A DNA stretch of 64,000 bases from Alphaproteobacteria bacterium. Its GTDB lineage: Bacteria; Pseudomonadota; Alphaproteobacteria; Micavibrionales; Micavibrionaceae. The position numbers were made by a program, and so were the translations under genes. The DNA lies in contig JAUHWR010000001.1 of NCBI GenBank assembly GCA_030427385.1, positions 992,001 to 1,056,000 on the forward strand, given 5' to 3'. The notes beneath the pieces are model-generated. The model saw only the letters and a list, made by a program, of their open reading frames with translations. It had not been told where the DNA came from and did not search any database. Within the stretch, counting starts at the first letter, position 1; every line of letters begins with the position of its first letter. This document shows, piece after piece, positions 16,375 to 24,116 of the stretch.

Positions 16375-16569
16375 TTATTTGAATAATACCGCACGAACAG
16401 CGCAATCTTTTGCTTCTAACAACTTTCTTAATGCCATTGTTCGCTCTGGATTTTGAGGTAATTCCATTACTTCTTTAGCTAATAACCCAAATGGTTTACT
16501 CACTTTTTGTAAATGCTCTGGTAAATGTTCGTACTCGAAAAATTGCATTAAATATTCGTAGTGTTGCAT
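16375..16569 (-). CDS. Probable Acb2/Tad1-hairpin family protein (anti-CBASS nucleotide sponge)
   Basis: A 64-aa helical protein. The segments FEYEHLPEHLQKVSKPF, then LAKEVMELPQNPERTMAL and RKLLEAKDCAVRAVLF resemble the Acb2/Tad1 hairpin family as I recall it: two helices joined at a Pro-containing turn, with conserved KPF and RKLLEAKD. Acb2 proteins assemble and sequester cyclic oligonucleotides, blocking CBASS (and sometimes Thoeris) defence. The location in a string of small accessory genes fits a counter-defence role. The family call is by recognition of sequence; the activity is inferred. Confidence 0.7.
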   Translation of the reverse strand: MQHYEYLMQFFEYEHLPEHLQKVSKPFGLLAKEVMELPQNPERTMALRKLLEAKDCAVRAVLFK

Positions 16570-16571
16570 GG

Positions 16572-16781
16572 TTAGTTTTCCTCTTCTTTGGTTTGGTTAA
16601 AATATTTCTCATAAAGCGGTTTCATTTCAGCGCACGCTTCCTCATAGGTCATTGGCTTTTTAAAATCTATAAATCCGTATGGTGTAGCCCATCCTTTTTG
16701 ACGGAGAACACCGTCTTTTTGAGCTACAGCGCTTTGATACCTATCCGTTTTATGGTGTGCTTTTTGACTATATATCCCCAT
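16572..16781 (-). CDS. Hypothetical small phage protein
   Basis: A 69-aa protein ending 2 bp before the Acb2-like gene, likely the same operon. It contains YQSAVAQKDGVLRQKGWATPYGFIDF (given in part) and an acidic helical C-terminus (YEEACAEMKPLYEKYF). There is no signal or membrane segment, and no family is recognised. Confidence 0.45.
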   Translation of the reverse strand: MGIYSQKAHHKTDRYQSAVAQKDGVLRQKGWATPYGFIDFKKPMTYEEACAEMKPLYEKYFNQTKEEEN

Positions 16782-16826
16782 CTTCTTCTCTTTCTCTTGG
16801 TTAAAAACTCACAATTTAAGCGCGGG

Positions 16827-17153
16827 TTATTCCCCGATCTTGGCTATTAGGTTGGCGGCTAGGGTGATAAATTCAGCATTTTCTTTACCAAGCGGTGTGT
16901 CTTTATGTAATGCAAATCCACCTTCTCGCGCACCAAAATGAACGTGTGCGCCGTAATTATCGCCAGGTGGATAATAACGCCATTTTTCAGGTTGCGCTTT
17001 CTTCCGCGCCGCCCTCAACTGCTCAATCACAGGCGCGATCTTGGCGTATTCTTGGGCGGCTTCAATAACGGCATTAATACTTTCAATATCGCAATGAGGG
17101 TCGTTCTCGTTAACGTCCTTGATAGCCTCTTTTATCTTCTCTAAATCAATCAT
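16827..17153 (-). CDS. Hypothetical small phage protein
   Basis: A 108-aa soluble protein. It begins MIDLEKIKEAIKD, closely like the start of the next upstream gene (MIDLEKIEYAF), suggesting shared 5' ends by duplication. The middle has an Ala/Arg-rich helix (VIEQLRAARKKAQPEKW), and the C-terminus has HVHFGAREGGFALHKDT. The ATG overlaps the preceding stop (ATGA). The function is not known to me. Confidence 0.5.
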   Translation of the reverse strand: MIDLEKIKEAIKDVNENDPHCDIESINAVIEAAQEYAKIAPVIEQLRAARKKAQPEKWRYYPPGDNYGAHVHFGAREGGFALHKDTPLGKENAEFITLAANLIAKIGE

Positions 17154-17371
17154 TCTGCCCTCGCTTTCAACATTATGTCGGCCATTTCATACGAACAACC
17201 TGCTATGTTTTCTAAGTCTATTCGCCCTATTTCTGTTACAAATCCGTTACTAGCCATCATTCCCTGCATAGCTGTTGCCGCCATATAATCGCGTAAAGTC
17301 ATGCCGGGGTCGCCTCCTTGTTCTGGATTGCCATGAGCAAAAGCATATTCTATCTTCTCTAGGTCAATCAT
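17150..17371 (-). CDS. Hypothetical small phage protein
   Basis: A 73-aa protein from the ATG at 17371, which overlaps the stop of the zinc-ribbon gene (ATGA); the frame is open further upstream but only through that gene. It contains GMTLRDYMAATAMQGMM, a motif I associate with many small phage proteins of unknown function, and a C-terminal helix (YEMADIMLKARAE). Its N-terminus MIDLEKI is shared with the downstream gene. Confidence 0.5.
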   Translation of the reverse strand: MIDLEKIEYAFAHGNPEQGGDPGMTLRDYMAATAMQGMMASNGFVTEIGRIDLENIAGCSYEMADIMLKARAE

Positions 17372-17565
17372 TGCATCCATGCCAAACATCCTTCGGTTTT
17401 ACATTTACCGTGTGTATGCCCATTGCTCTTAGCTTTAGAGAACATTAGTTCACCCGCACATTTAGGGCATGTTATTGTCCCTGAATATTCGCCACTTTCA
17501 TTAATTATTTCTATAGCGGCAATTATGTTTATAAGACTTTCACGCGCTTTGTTTTTATCAATCAT
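17368..17565 (-). CDS. Small zinc-ribbon phage protein
   Basis: A 65-aa protein. After an N-terminal helix (KARESLINIIAAIEII), a zinc-ribbon-like set of cysteines appears: TCPKCAGELMF, then KCKTEGCLAW. It probably binds zinc and possibly nucleic acid. The start ATG overlaps the end of the upstream GIY-YIG-like gene, and its stop overlaps the next start, so it is part of one translationally coupled operon. Confidence 0.55.
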   Translation of the reverse strand: MIDKNKARESLINIIAAIEIINESGEYSGTITCPKCAGELMFSKAKSNGHTHGKCKTEGCLAWMQ

Positions 17566-18016
17566 TGGGGGTCTCCTTGGGGGTGAGCGATTTTTTTACT
17601 TTTTTTCTCATATTAGGAATTGCAACTAAATATTGCCTGCTAAGATTAGTTTTTTTATTTTTATATTCCTCCTCAGCATCACGCTGTTTTTGTATAGAAA
17701 TATCTTCCTGTGAGTTATATCCTTCCAAAAGGAATTGTGAGTAATCACAGGCAGATTTTATGCCTGTGATAGCTTGTTCGGGCGATACATCAAACCACTC
17801 TCCAAACACACACGTTTTTCCCATTTCAGCATGGGCGTATTTTTCAACTTGCATATAAAATAATGAACTTATTTGTGCTGTATAATGAACTATAAGGGGG
17901 TATCTATAACAAGATTGAAGGGCAATTAAGCGTCTCTCAAAATTCCCGGTAATACCAATTTTGATTAAATCGTCATACTCAACGGCATATAAGGTTTTGA
18001 ACTCATTCAATTCCAA
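17558..18016 (-). CDS. GIY-YIG / T5orf172-like nuclease-family protein
   Basis: The domain begins KTLYAVEYDDLIKIGITGN and continues FERRLIALQSCYRYPLIVHY, like T5orf172/GIY-YIG proteins (Y, IKIG, R), then EKYAHAEMGKTCVFGEWFDV with the conserved H and E of the family. Residues after ~100 are helical and basic (KKTNLSRQYLVAI). The frame is open to 18280, but that part crosses the tRNA-Thr fragment and is an antisense shadow of it. No ATG precedes the domain, so I chose TTG at 18016 (TTG at 18010 is possible). It would be the first gene of the leftward operon. A nuclease role is a family inference; catalysis is not certain. Confidence 0.65.
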   Translation of the reverse strand: MELNEFKTLYAVEYDDLIKIGITGNFERRLIALQSCYRYPLIVHYTAQISSLFYMQVEKYAHAEMGKTCVFGEWFDVSPEQAITGIKSACDYSQFLLEGYNSQEDISIQKQRDAEEEYKNKKTNLSRQYLVAIPNMRKKVKKSLTPKETPND

Positions 18017-18187
18017 ACCGCCAGAACAAATATTTTTAGGATATTCAAAAGCAGTATAATTTAGGGAGCGCTCCCCCTGAACAATTGAACCCGTTTGATT
18101 TGGTGTTTTTGATTCGTTCCGCTTTTTATAAGTTAATCCATCAACACCTTGTAAGGTTTTATGCGGCTTGTGCGCTAGGTATGAGTT

Positions 18188-18232
18188 TTGGTAAGGGAGA
18201 GGTCGAGAGTTCAATTCTCTTCGGCAGCACCA
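18188..18232 (+). other. 3' half of tRNA-Thr(GGT): prophage attachment site
   Basis: From the anticodon loop TTGGTAA (18188-18194) rightward there is a normal tRNA 3' half: anticodon-stem strand GGGAG, variable AGGTC, T-arm GAGAG-TTCAATT-CTCTT, acceptor strand CGGCAGC, discriminator A and encoded CCA. The 5' half is missing: the bases before the loop do not pair with GGGAG, and no GCTGCCG occurs upstream. This is the expected product of phage integration into a tRNA gene with the crossover in the anticodon loop. It marks the right prophage boundary; the partner site should be left of the window. Confidence 0.8.
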
Positions 18233-18438
18233 TTTAAATAATATTAACATTCGATATAACAAAATCTTAGTCCGCGACATGCATTCTTGTGTATGTATCT
18301 ATATGAAACCAAACAAATTAAAAAAAACTCATTGAACTAATAAATGCTGAACGATAAAGTTCAAATCAAGTAAGTACCATTTTCTAAGGTAGAAAAATCT
18401 AATCTAAAATTCTATTAATTAAGAAAAAGAGGCCATTT

Positions 18439-19824
18439 ATGTTTGAGCTTGATCCCGTTTTACTCGCACGTATCCAGTTTGCTTTTACGATCAGCTTTCA
18501 CATTATATTTCCGGCTTTTACAATTGGTATTGCTGGATGGCTTGCCGTCCTTGAAGGGTTATGGCTTAAGACGGGTAATATTACTTACAAAGAAGTATAC
18601 AAATTCTGGGTGAAAATATTTGCTGTTTGTTTTGGTGTTGGTGTCGTCACGGGCGTTGTGATGTCTTATCAATTCGGGACGAACTGGTCGGTATTTTCTG
18701 ACCGCGTCGGAAATGTAATCGGCCCTTTATTGGCTTATGAAGTATTAACCGCCTTTTTTCTTGAAGCCTCATTTCTTGGTATCATGCTATTCGGTTGGAA
18801 TAGGGTAAGCGACAAAATGCACTTCTTTTCAACGTGCATGGTTGCATTTGGAACGCTTGTTTCATCGTTCTGGATATTGGCTGCTAATAGTTGGATGCAA
18901 ACACCGCAGGGATTTGAGATTGATGCAAACGGCATATTACAACCCACAAACTGGATGGAAATCATATTCAACCCCTCATTTCCGTACCGTCTTGTTCATA
19001 TGGTTTTGGCGGCCTATTTAACCACGGCTTTTACAGTTGGCGGGGTTGCTGCGTGGTATCTTTGGAATAAGCGTCATATTCCCCATGCGCGTATTATGTT
19101 TGGCATGGCGATGATTATGGCCGTTTTCATCGCCCCTATACAACTCGTAGTTGGGGACTTACATGGGTTAAATACCTTAGAACACCAGCCCGCCAAGGTC
19201 GCCGCGATGGAAGGTATTTGGGAAACTGAAAAAGGAGCTGACTTACGTCTTATCGGTTTTCCGGATGAACAGGCAGAAAAAAATCACTATGAAATCGTAA
19301 TTCCCGATTTAGCCAGCTATATTCTAACCCACCATTGGGATGGTGAAGTGAAGGGGCTGAAGGAATGGGCAAAAGAAGACCGCCCCCCCGTGGCGATTGT
19401 TTTTTGGTCATTCAGAATAATGGTCGGCATTGGCGTTGCTATGATTTTAACCGGAATAATCGCCGCAATTCTGTTTTTGCGTAAACGCTTATTCGATACA
19501 CGCTGGTTTCAAATTTGGTGTATGGCGCTCACACCCGCAGGTTTTATCGCCTTACTAGCGGGATGGTTTGTTACGGAGGTCGGCCGCCAGCCCTATACGG
19601 CTTATGGCATCATAAGAACCACTGAATCCGTCTCCCCGGTACTAGGGGAGCATGTTGCCCTCTCACTTTTAGCTTTTATTATCACATACATTGTCTTATT
19701 TGGGGCCAGCACCTATTACATTTTGAAGCTAATCGGAAAGGGTATTGATACTAAAGCTGAGGGCTTTGAAGAACATAGTAAAATTGCCACTCCGTTTAAA
19801 ACTCCCACTGAGAAAGAAGGATAA
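18439..19824 (+). CDS. cydA: Cytochrome bd-type ubiquinol oxidase subunit I (CIO type)
   Basis: A 461-aa membrane subunit carrying the quinol site and haem ligands. Haem-ligand His residues are visible at His19 (TISFHIIFP) and in RLVHMVLAAYL. The quinol loop begins at GDLHGLNTLEHQPAK and is short, as in cyanide-insensitive (CioA-type) oxidases. The conserved GRQPW motif reads GRQPY here (EVGRQPYTAYGIIRT). cydB follows after 3 bp and a 41-aa DUF2474 gene after that, giving a full cydABX-like operon. It allows respiration at low oxygen or with cyanide. It is the first host gene right of the prophage; AAGAGG precedes the ATG. Confidence 0.93.
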   Translation: MFELDPVLLARIQFAFTISFHIIFPAFTIGIAGWLAVLEGLWLKTGNITYKEVYKFWVKIFAVCFGVGVVTGVVMSYQFGTNWSVFSDRVGNVIGPLLAYEVLTAFFLEASFLGIMLFGWNRVSDKMHFFSTCMVAFGTLVSSFWILAANSWMQTPQGFEIDANGILQPTNWMEIIFNPSFPYRLVHMVLAAYLTTAFTVGGVAAWYLWNKRHIPHARIMFGMAMIMAVFIAPIQLVVGDLHGLNTLEHQPAKVAAMEGIWETEKGADLRLIGFPDEQAEKNHYEIVIPDLASYILTHHWDGEVKGLKEWAKEDRPPVAIVFWSFRIMVGIGVAMILTGIIAAILFLRKRLFDTRWFQIWCMALTPAGFIALLAGWFVTEVGRQPYTAYGIIRTTESVSPVLGEHVALSLLAFIITYIVLFGASTYYILKLIGKGIDTKAEGFEEHSKIATPFKTPTEKEG

Positions 19825-19827
19825 ATC

Positions 19828-20841
19828 ATGTTTAGTTTTGAAAATTTTATTGATCTTCCTTTAATTTGGGCCGGAATTATTGGTATAGCGGTTTTACTTT
19901 ATGTCCTTCTTGATGGTTTTGATTTGGGTGTAGGTATTCTTTTTCCCTTTGCCCCCACAGAAAAATGCCGAGACCGAATGATGAATTCCATCGCCCCGTT
20001 TTGGGATGGAAATGAAACGTGGTTAGTTTTAGGCGGCGGCGGATTATTTGCGGCCTTTCCTCTTGCTTATGCGATTGTTATGCCCGCAATGTATCTACCG
20101 ATTATTGCCATGCTTTTATGCCTGATATTTAGGGGCGTTGCATTTGAATTCAGGTTTAAATCTCATAAGTCACGTTTCTTATGGGATTATGCGTTTCATT
20201 TCGGCTCTTTAGGCGCCGCCTTAATGCAAGGAATGATTTTGGGCGGGATCATCCAAGGAATCACAATCGAAGATAGAAATTTTGGCGGCGGCCCGTTTGA
20301 CTGGCTTTCCGCATTCTCATTGATGACCGGGTTGGGCGTTGTATGTGGCTATGTGCTTTTGGGGGCAACTTGGCTGATCATGAAAACAGAAGGACAAACC
20401 CAAGATTGGGCAAGACGTGCAGCTAAATATATTTGGTTATTCGTCGCTATCAGTATGGGCGTAGTCAGTTTATGGGTTCCATATCTAGATAATGACATTC
20501 ATATGCGATGGTTTGGCGGCTTATTTATTTGGCTTCTTCCCATACCTATATTTACAGCCGCCTTATTCGGCGTATTAATCTACGGCTTAATGAGACGGCG
20601 TGAAGTTCTTCCGTTTATAACAAGTCTTCTGATTTTTGTTATGGGCTTTATCGGCTTGGTCATCAGCCTTTGGCCGTTTGCGGTGCCATATGATATTACA
20701 ATTTGGTCAGCCGCCGCAGCAAACACATCTTTATCCATCATGCTTATAGGTGTGGTCATTATGCTACCGATTATATTGTCCTATACCGCTTATTGTTATT
20801 ATATCTTTAGAGGTAAGGTAAGTGATGAACACCATTACTAA
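19828..20841 (+). CDS. cydB: Cytochrome bd-type ubiquinol oxidase subunit II
   Basis: A 337-aa integral membrane protein. The family landmarks are present: LYVLLDGFDLGVGILFPF near the N-terminus, then PFWDGNETWLVLGGG and FRGVAFEFRFK. Nine or so hydrophobic segments span the length. It pairs with CydA to form the oxidase in the inner membrane. Its 3' end overlaps the start of the small DUF2474 gene, so the three subunits are coupled. Confidence 0.95.
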   Translation: MFSFENFIDLPLIWAGIIGIAVLLYVLLDGFDLGVGILFPFAPTEKCRDRMMNSIAPFWDGNETWLVLGGGGLFAAFPLAYAIVMPAMYLPIIAMLLCLIFRGVAFEFRFKSHKSRFLWDYAFHFGSLGAALMQGMILGGIIQGITIEDRNFGGGPFDWLSAFSLMTGLGVVCGYVLLGATWLIMKTEGQTQDWARRAAKYIWLFVAISMGVVSLWVPYLDNDIHMRWFGGLFIWLLPIPIFTAALFGVLIYGLMRRREVLPFITSLLIFVMGFIGLVISLWPFAVPYDITIWSAAAANTSLSIMLIGVVIMLPIILSYTAYCYYIFRGKVSDEHHY

Positions 20842-20950
20842 AGGCAAAAAATTGAAGCAATGGGGATGGTTTATTGGCATCTGGACAGCCAGCTTGTTAA
20901 CGGTAATGACTCTGGGCTATATCATAAAATTTTTAATGTCTCTTATTTAA
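20825..20950 (+). CDS. Small cytochrome bd accessory subunit (DUF2474 / CydX-like)
   Basis: A 41-aa gene in another frame overlapping the end of cydB by 17 bp. A basic start (KGKKLKQWG) is followed by one membrane helix (WFIGIWTASLLTVMTLGYII). The W-F-x-x-x-W-x-x-S pattern matches DUF2474, the small protein that follows CIO-type cydAB genes and plays the part of CydX. It is too short for ordinary gene finders. Presence, length and order all agree. Confidence 0.8.
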   Translation: MNTITKGKKLKQWGWFIGIWTASLLTVMTLGYIIKFLMSLI

Positions 20951-20974
20951 GCTTATAAATTATCTGATGCTGCC

Positions 20975-22678
20975 CTAAAGTACATTGGTTGCCTGATTAG
21001 CCTCATCTTCATGATACCCACAATATTTCAGTGTTTTTTCGGTTAATTTCTGGCTAACCAATAGATGCTCCGGCACAGAATGTACATTCTCCATTTGACT
21101 AAAAAGCGCCACCTCATCTGCATTATGAGCGCGCACAATAATCGGAATAGCCTTGTTCTTTTGCCTGATGGAATTCACGATTAATCTGCTGAATTCAATA
21201 TTATCAATCGTAACCACTGCACAAAGGGCCTTATCGAGTTGCGCGGCTTCAAGTGTTGATTTTCGCGCAGCGTCACCAACATATACCGGACAAAGCTTTG
21301 TGCGCGCTTTTTGCACAAGAGCTATATTTTTTTCAAAAGCCAGAATGTCCAATCCTTCCTTACTTAAGGCATTTCCAATCTCGCTGCCCATCCGGCCATA
21401 GCCGAATATAACGACATGTTGTGTTTTGTCCTCCACATTCTGGTTTATATTGCTATTAAGATCGGATTTAGACTCAACGATTGCCCCAATTTTTCGTGCC
21501 GCGATAGCCATGGCCGGCGTAATCACCATCGTCATACCTACCGTAATCAGCATGAACTGGCCCACATTTTCTTCCATTAGCCCCATCGTTAACGCGCTGC
21601 CAATAACCAGAAGCCCAAATTCTCCGGCTTGTGAAAGTAAGATAGCGCTCTCAACTGAGGTGGCTGTCGATTGCCGCCATAACTTGCATAACATAAATAT
21701 AATAAAGGCTTTAATAACGATCAAACCTAAAACGGATCCCATTAACCAAAATGGTTTTTCCCCTATAAAAGCCAAATTAATACTCATACCAAAAGACAAA
21801 AAGAAGATCCCGAGCAACATGCTTTTAAATGGAATAATAAGAGAGGAAATTTCATGACGGTATTCCGTATCCGCTAGCAGTAACCCCGCTATAAACGCGC
21901 CAAGCGCCATCGACAGCCCCGCTAAAGATGCAATATAGGCGCTTGCAACAATTACAAGCAGACTAAGAGCCATAAAAACCTCTGAACCGCCATGCTTATT
22001 TGCAAATACGAAGAGGGGTTTCAGCATTACTTTTCCGCCAATATATATGGCAATAACCGTCCCTGCCATTTTCAACAGTGACAATGAGACAAAACTTATT
22101 AAATTATCACCGATATCTGCGCTTAAAATAGTAAGAAGCAAAAGAATGGGAATAACAGCCAAATCTTGAAATAGGAGAATACTGAAGCTTGTGCGTCCCA
22201 CATGGGTAACAAAGAGTTTTTGTTCATGAAGCCATTGCACCACCATAGCTGTTGAAGATAAAGCAAGGCTCAATCCTAACAGCATTGATACCTGCGTACT
22301 ATTCCCCCATAAATATGCAATTGTGCCAATGACGAAGGCAGTTCCGATTACTTGTACGCTTCCTAGTCCAAATACAAGGCTACGCATTTGCCATAGCCTG
22401 CGCGGTGTTAATTCCAAACCGATAACAAACAATAAAAGCACAATACCTAGCTCGGCTAGAATTTTAACATGCGCCGTATCTTCAAGAATAAAAGCATTAA
22501 AAAAAGTATATTGTTGGGCAAGCTCACCCAATCCGTAAGGGCCTAGAGCAATTCCTGCTAATAAATAACCTAAAGCGATAGGTATTCTGAAATATTTAAG
22601 CAAAGGAATCACAAGCGCTGAAAGCACAAGAAAAAAACCAGCATGCCAGAATATATCTGTTAAAACGCTCTCTTTCAT
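20975..22678 (-). CDS. Kef-type monovalent cation:proton antiporter with TrkA-N domain
   Basis: A 567-aa CPA2-family protein. The first ~385 residues are 12 or so membrane helices with the family signatures YLLAGIALGPYGLG and LALSSTAMVV. Residues ~415-535 form a Rossmann-type RCK/TrkA-N domain (HVVIFGYGRMGSEIGNAL) that would sense nucleotide or redox state. It exchanges K+ or Na+ for H+ across the inner membrane. KefB/KefC-like transporters protect against electrophiles, but the exact subtype is not clear. It converges with the cyd operon. Confidence 0.88.
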   Translation of the reverse strand: MKESVLTDIFWHAGFFLVLSALVIPLLKYFRIPIALGYLLAGIALGPYGLGELAQQYTFFNAFILEDTAHVKILAELGIVLLLFVIGLELTPRRLWQMRSLVFGLGSVQVIGTAFVIGTIAYLWGNSTQVSMLLGLSLALSSTAMVVQWLHEQKLFVTHVGRTSFSILLFQDLAVIPILLLLTILSADIGDNLISFVSLSLLKMAGTVIAIYIGGKVMLKPLFVFANKHGGSEVFMALSLLVIVASAYIASLAGLSMALGAFIAGLLLADTEYRHEISSLIIPFKSMLLGIFFLSFGMSINLAFIGEKPFWLMGSVLGLIVIKAFIIFMLCKLWRQSTATSVESAILLSQAGEFGLLVIGSALTMGLMEENVGQFMLITVGMTMVITPAMAIAARKIGAIVESKSDLNSNINQNVEDKTQHVVIFGYGRMGSEIGNALSKEGLDILAFEKNIALVQKARTKLCPVYVGDAARKSTLEAAQLDKALCAVVTIDNIEFSRLIVNSIRQKNKAIPIIVRAHNADEVALFSQMENVHSVPEHLLVSQKLTEKTLKYCGYHEDEANQATNVL

Positions 22679-22744
22679 AAATCCATTATGTCTTGTTTGA
22701 ATGCTAAAATATTAAAAAAATTGACCAAGCCGAGATTAGTTATG

Positions 22745-22772
22745 AGAGGACTACCTACAAAAACAGTCCTCT
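22745..22772. terminator. Hairpin between prepilin locus and antiporter
   Basis: AGAGGACT (22745-22752) pairs with AGTCCTCT (22765-22772) around a 12-nt loop, just downstream of the leftward prepilin operon. There is no T-run beyond it, so termination is possible but not shown. Confidence 0.35.
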
Positions 22773-22781
22773 AAACTTCAT

Positions 22782-24116
22782 TTAATTTAAATCCCGACAA
22801 GTTGCAAGATCAGAGAATAGACAGCATCGAATACCTGTTTGATTGGAATAGGCAGTCATAACCTCATATTCATTCACGCCAGGAGTTGCCGGATTATCCT
22901 TAGCACATTGTCCTGCCTTGATAGGGCCTGAATATACAGTCATACAAGATACTTTATTATCGGCTATTTTTACTATCGCCTCATTAACATTAGAACATGT
23001 ATTTATATAATCCAGACCGCCGGAACCATTTTCTGCTTCGCCGCCAAAAAATTCAGGACGTACACATAGACTACTATCCTGATTACACAATCGATCCGCA
23101 TATAAATCGATTGATTGCATATCACCTTTAACATGCAAAGGCGCTTGTGTTGGGTTAGCGTCATCAAAATCGCCCACGCCAACACCACCAAGGTTTTTGT
23201 TAACAATCTCACTCAAACCCGTACGCTCCCAGAGAGCGGATAATTCTACTAAACGATAAGATATTATGTCATCATAATAGGCGGTATCCGGATCGGTTTC
23301 ATTACGCAGAGCGCTAACATATATGCCTTCATTATGATCGCAATTCTCCACCTCGTTCTGAATGGTGGGAGATACGGGAAAGGGCGTGTCTACGCCGGCA
23401 ATAATAGAAGAAACACAATTATCCTGAATACGTTCACCACGCCGACCAAACGCGCCGCGTCCGTTTTGACCATGTGAAATTAAAACAAAATGGGCGCTAT
23501 AGGGATTTTCTAAAACGCTTTGTCTGTTTTCATCTTGAATTTCAATAACCCCGCCATTATCTGAATAAGTTAAAGATGACGTTAGCGCCGAAGAAACGAC
23601 ATAGGTTATTCTATTCCCATATCCATCATAAGCGGTTTCTTCAGATAAATACATGTCACGAGATGCACATTCGGAAAGATCATTTAACAAGCAACGCTCA
23701 ATGGTATTAAAGGGTATCATCCCCACCAGAATCGTATCATCCGGATCACCAACAGGATTTCCGTTTCTGATATCATTCCCTAAATTCGTCCCAGCAACCA
23801 AATCACCCGGATCGCACGTCTCTTCTCCGTAATTCAAATCGCCGACAACATCATTGATCTTCGCAGGGCAGGGATAACGACCGTATATTTGGAAATAGCG
23901 AGATAGCGAGGCCTCTAGAATATCAATATTTTCCTTAGTCTTTTGCAAGGCGACCTCCTCACTGTAAAGCGCAAGTGCCTTAAAAATAGAAAATAAGATC
24001 AGCCCGGAAATTGCGATCACAATTGCAACTTCAATCAGAGTAAACCCTGATTGAAGAAGTTTTGATTGATAAGCTAATTTTTGTTTTCTTCGATTATCCA
24101 CAGTAACAACCTGCAT
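22782..24116 (-). CDS. Large prepilin-like protein (444 aa)
   Basis: The N-terminus has a type IV prepilin/pseudopilin signal: SGFTLIEVAIVIAISGLILF, with cleavage before F by prepilin peptidase. A long globular region follows, five- to sevenfold larger than the N-helix. It shares with the two upstream genes the motifs YPCPA, VGMIPF, DGYGNRITYVV, HFVLISHGQNGRGA and YYDDIISYRL. The Cys-rich C-terminus (CAKDNPATPG, RCCLFSDLATC) differs between paralogs. I chose the ATG at 24116; it overlaps the 3' end of the upstream gene by 23 bp. No secretion ATPase or pilus assembly genes are nearby. It probably forms or caps a pilus-like or secretion structure. Confidence 0.7.
   Translation of the reverse strand: MQVVTVDNRRKQKLAYQSKLLQSGFTLIEVAIVIAISGLILFSIFKALALYSEEVALQKTKENIDILEASLSRYFQIYGRYPCPAKINDVVGDLNYGEETCDPGDLVAGTNLGNDIRNGNPVGDPDDTILVGMIPFNTIERCLLNDLSECASRDMYLSEETAYDGYGNRITYVVSSALTSSLTYSDNGGVIEIQDENRQSVLENPYSAHFVLISHGQNGRGAFGRRGERIQDNCVSSIIAGVDTPFPVSPTIQNEVENCDHNEGIYVSALRNETDPDTAYYDDIISYRLVELSALWERTGLSEIVNKNLGGVGVGDFDDANPTQAPLHVKGDMQSIDLYADRLCNQDSSLCVRPEFFGGEAENGSGGLDYINTCSNVNEAIVKIADNKVSCMTVYSGPIKAGQCAKDNPATPGVNEYEVMTAYSNQTGIRCCLFSDLATCRDLN

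Noticed and set aside
17558-18280. Longer 240-aa version of the GIY-YIG-like gene
   Set aside because: Residues before the domain read antisense through the tRNA-Thr fragment (ELNSRPLPYQNSYL, a typical tRNA shadow) and cross the prophage boundary.
18317-18440. Possible FNR-type site (TTGAAC ... GTTCAA) upstream of cydA
   Set aside because: The half-sites are about 20 bp apart, not in the FNR form TTGAT-N4-ATCAA; no support for oxygen control.
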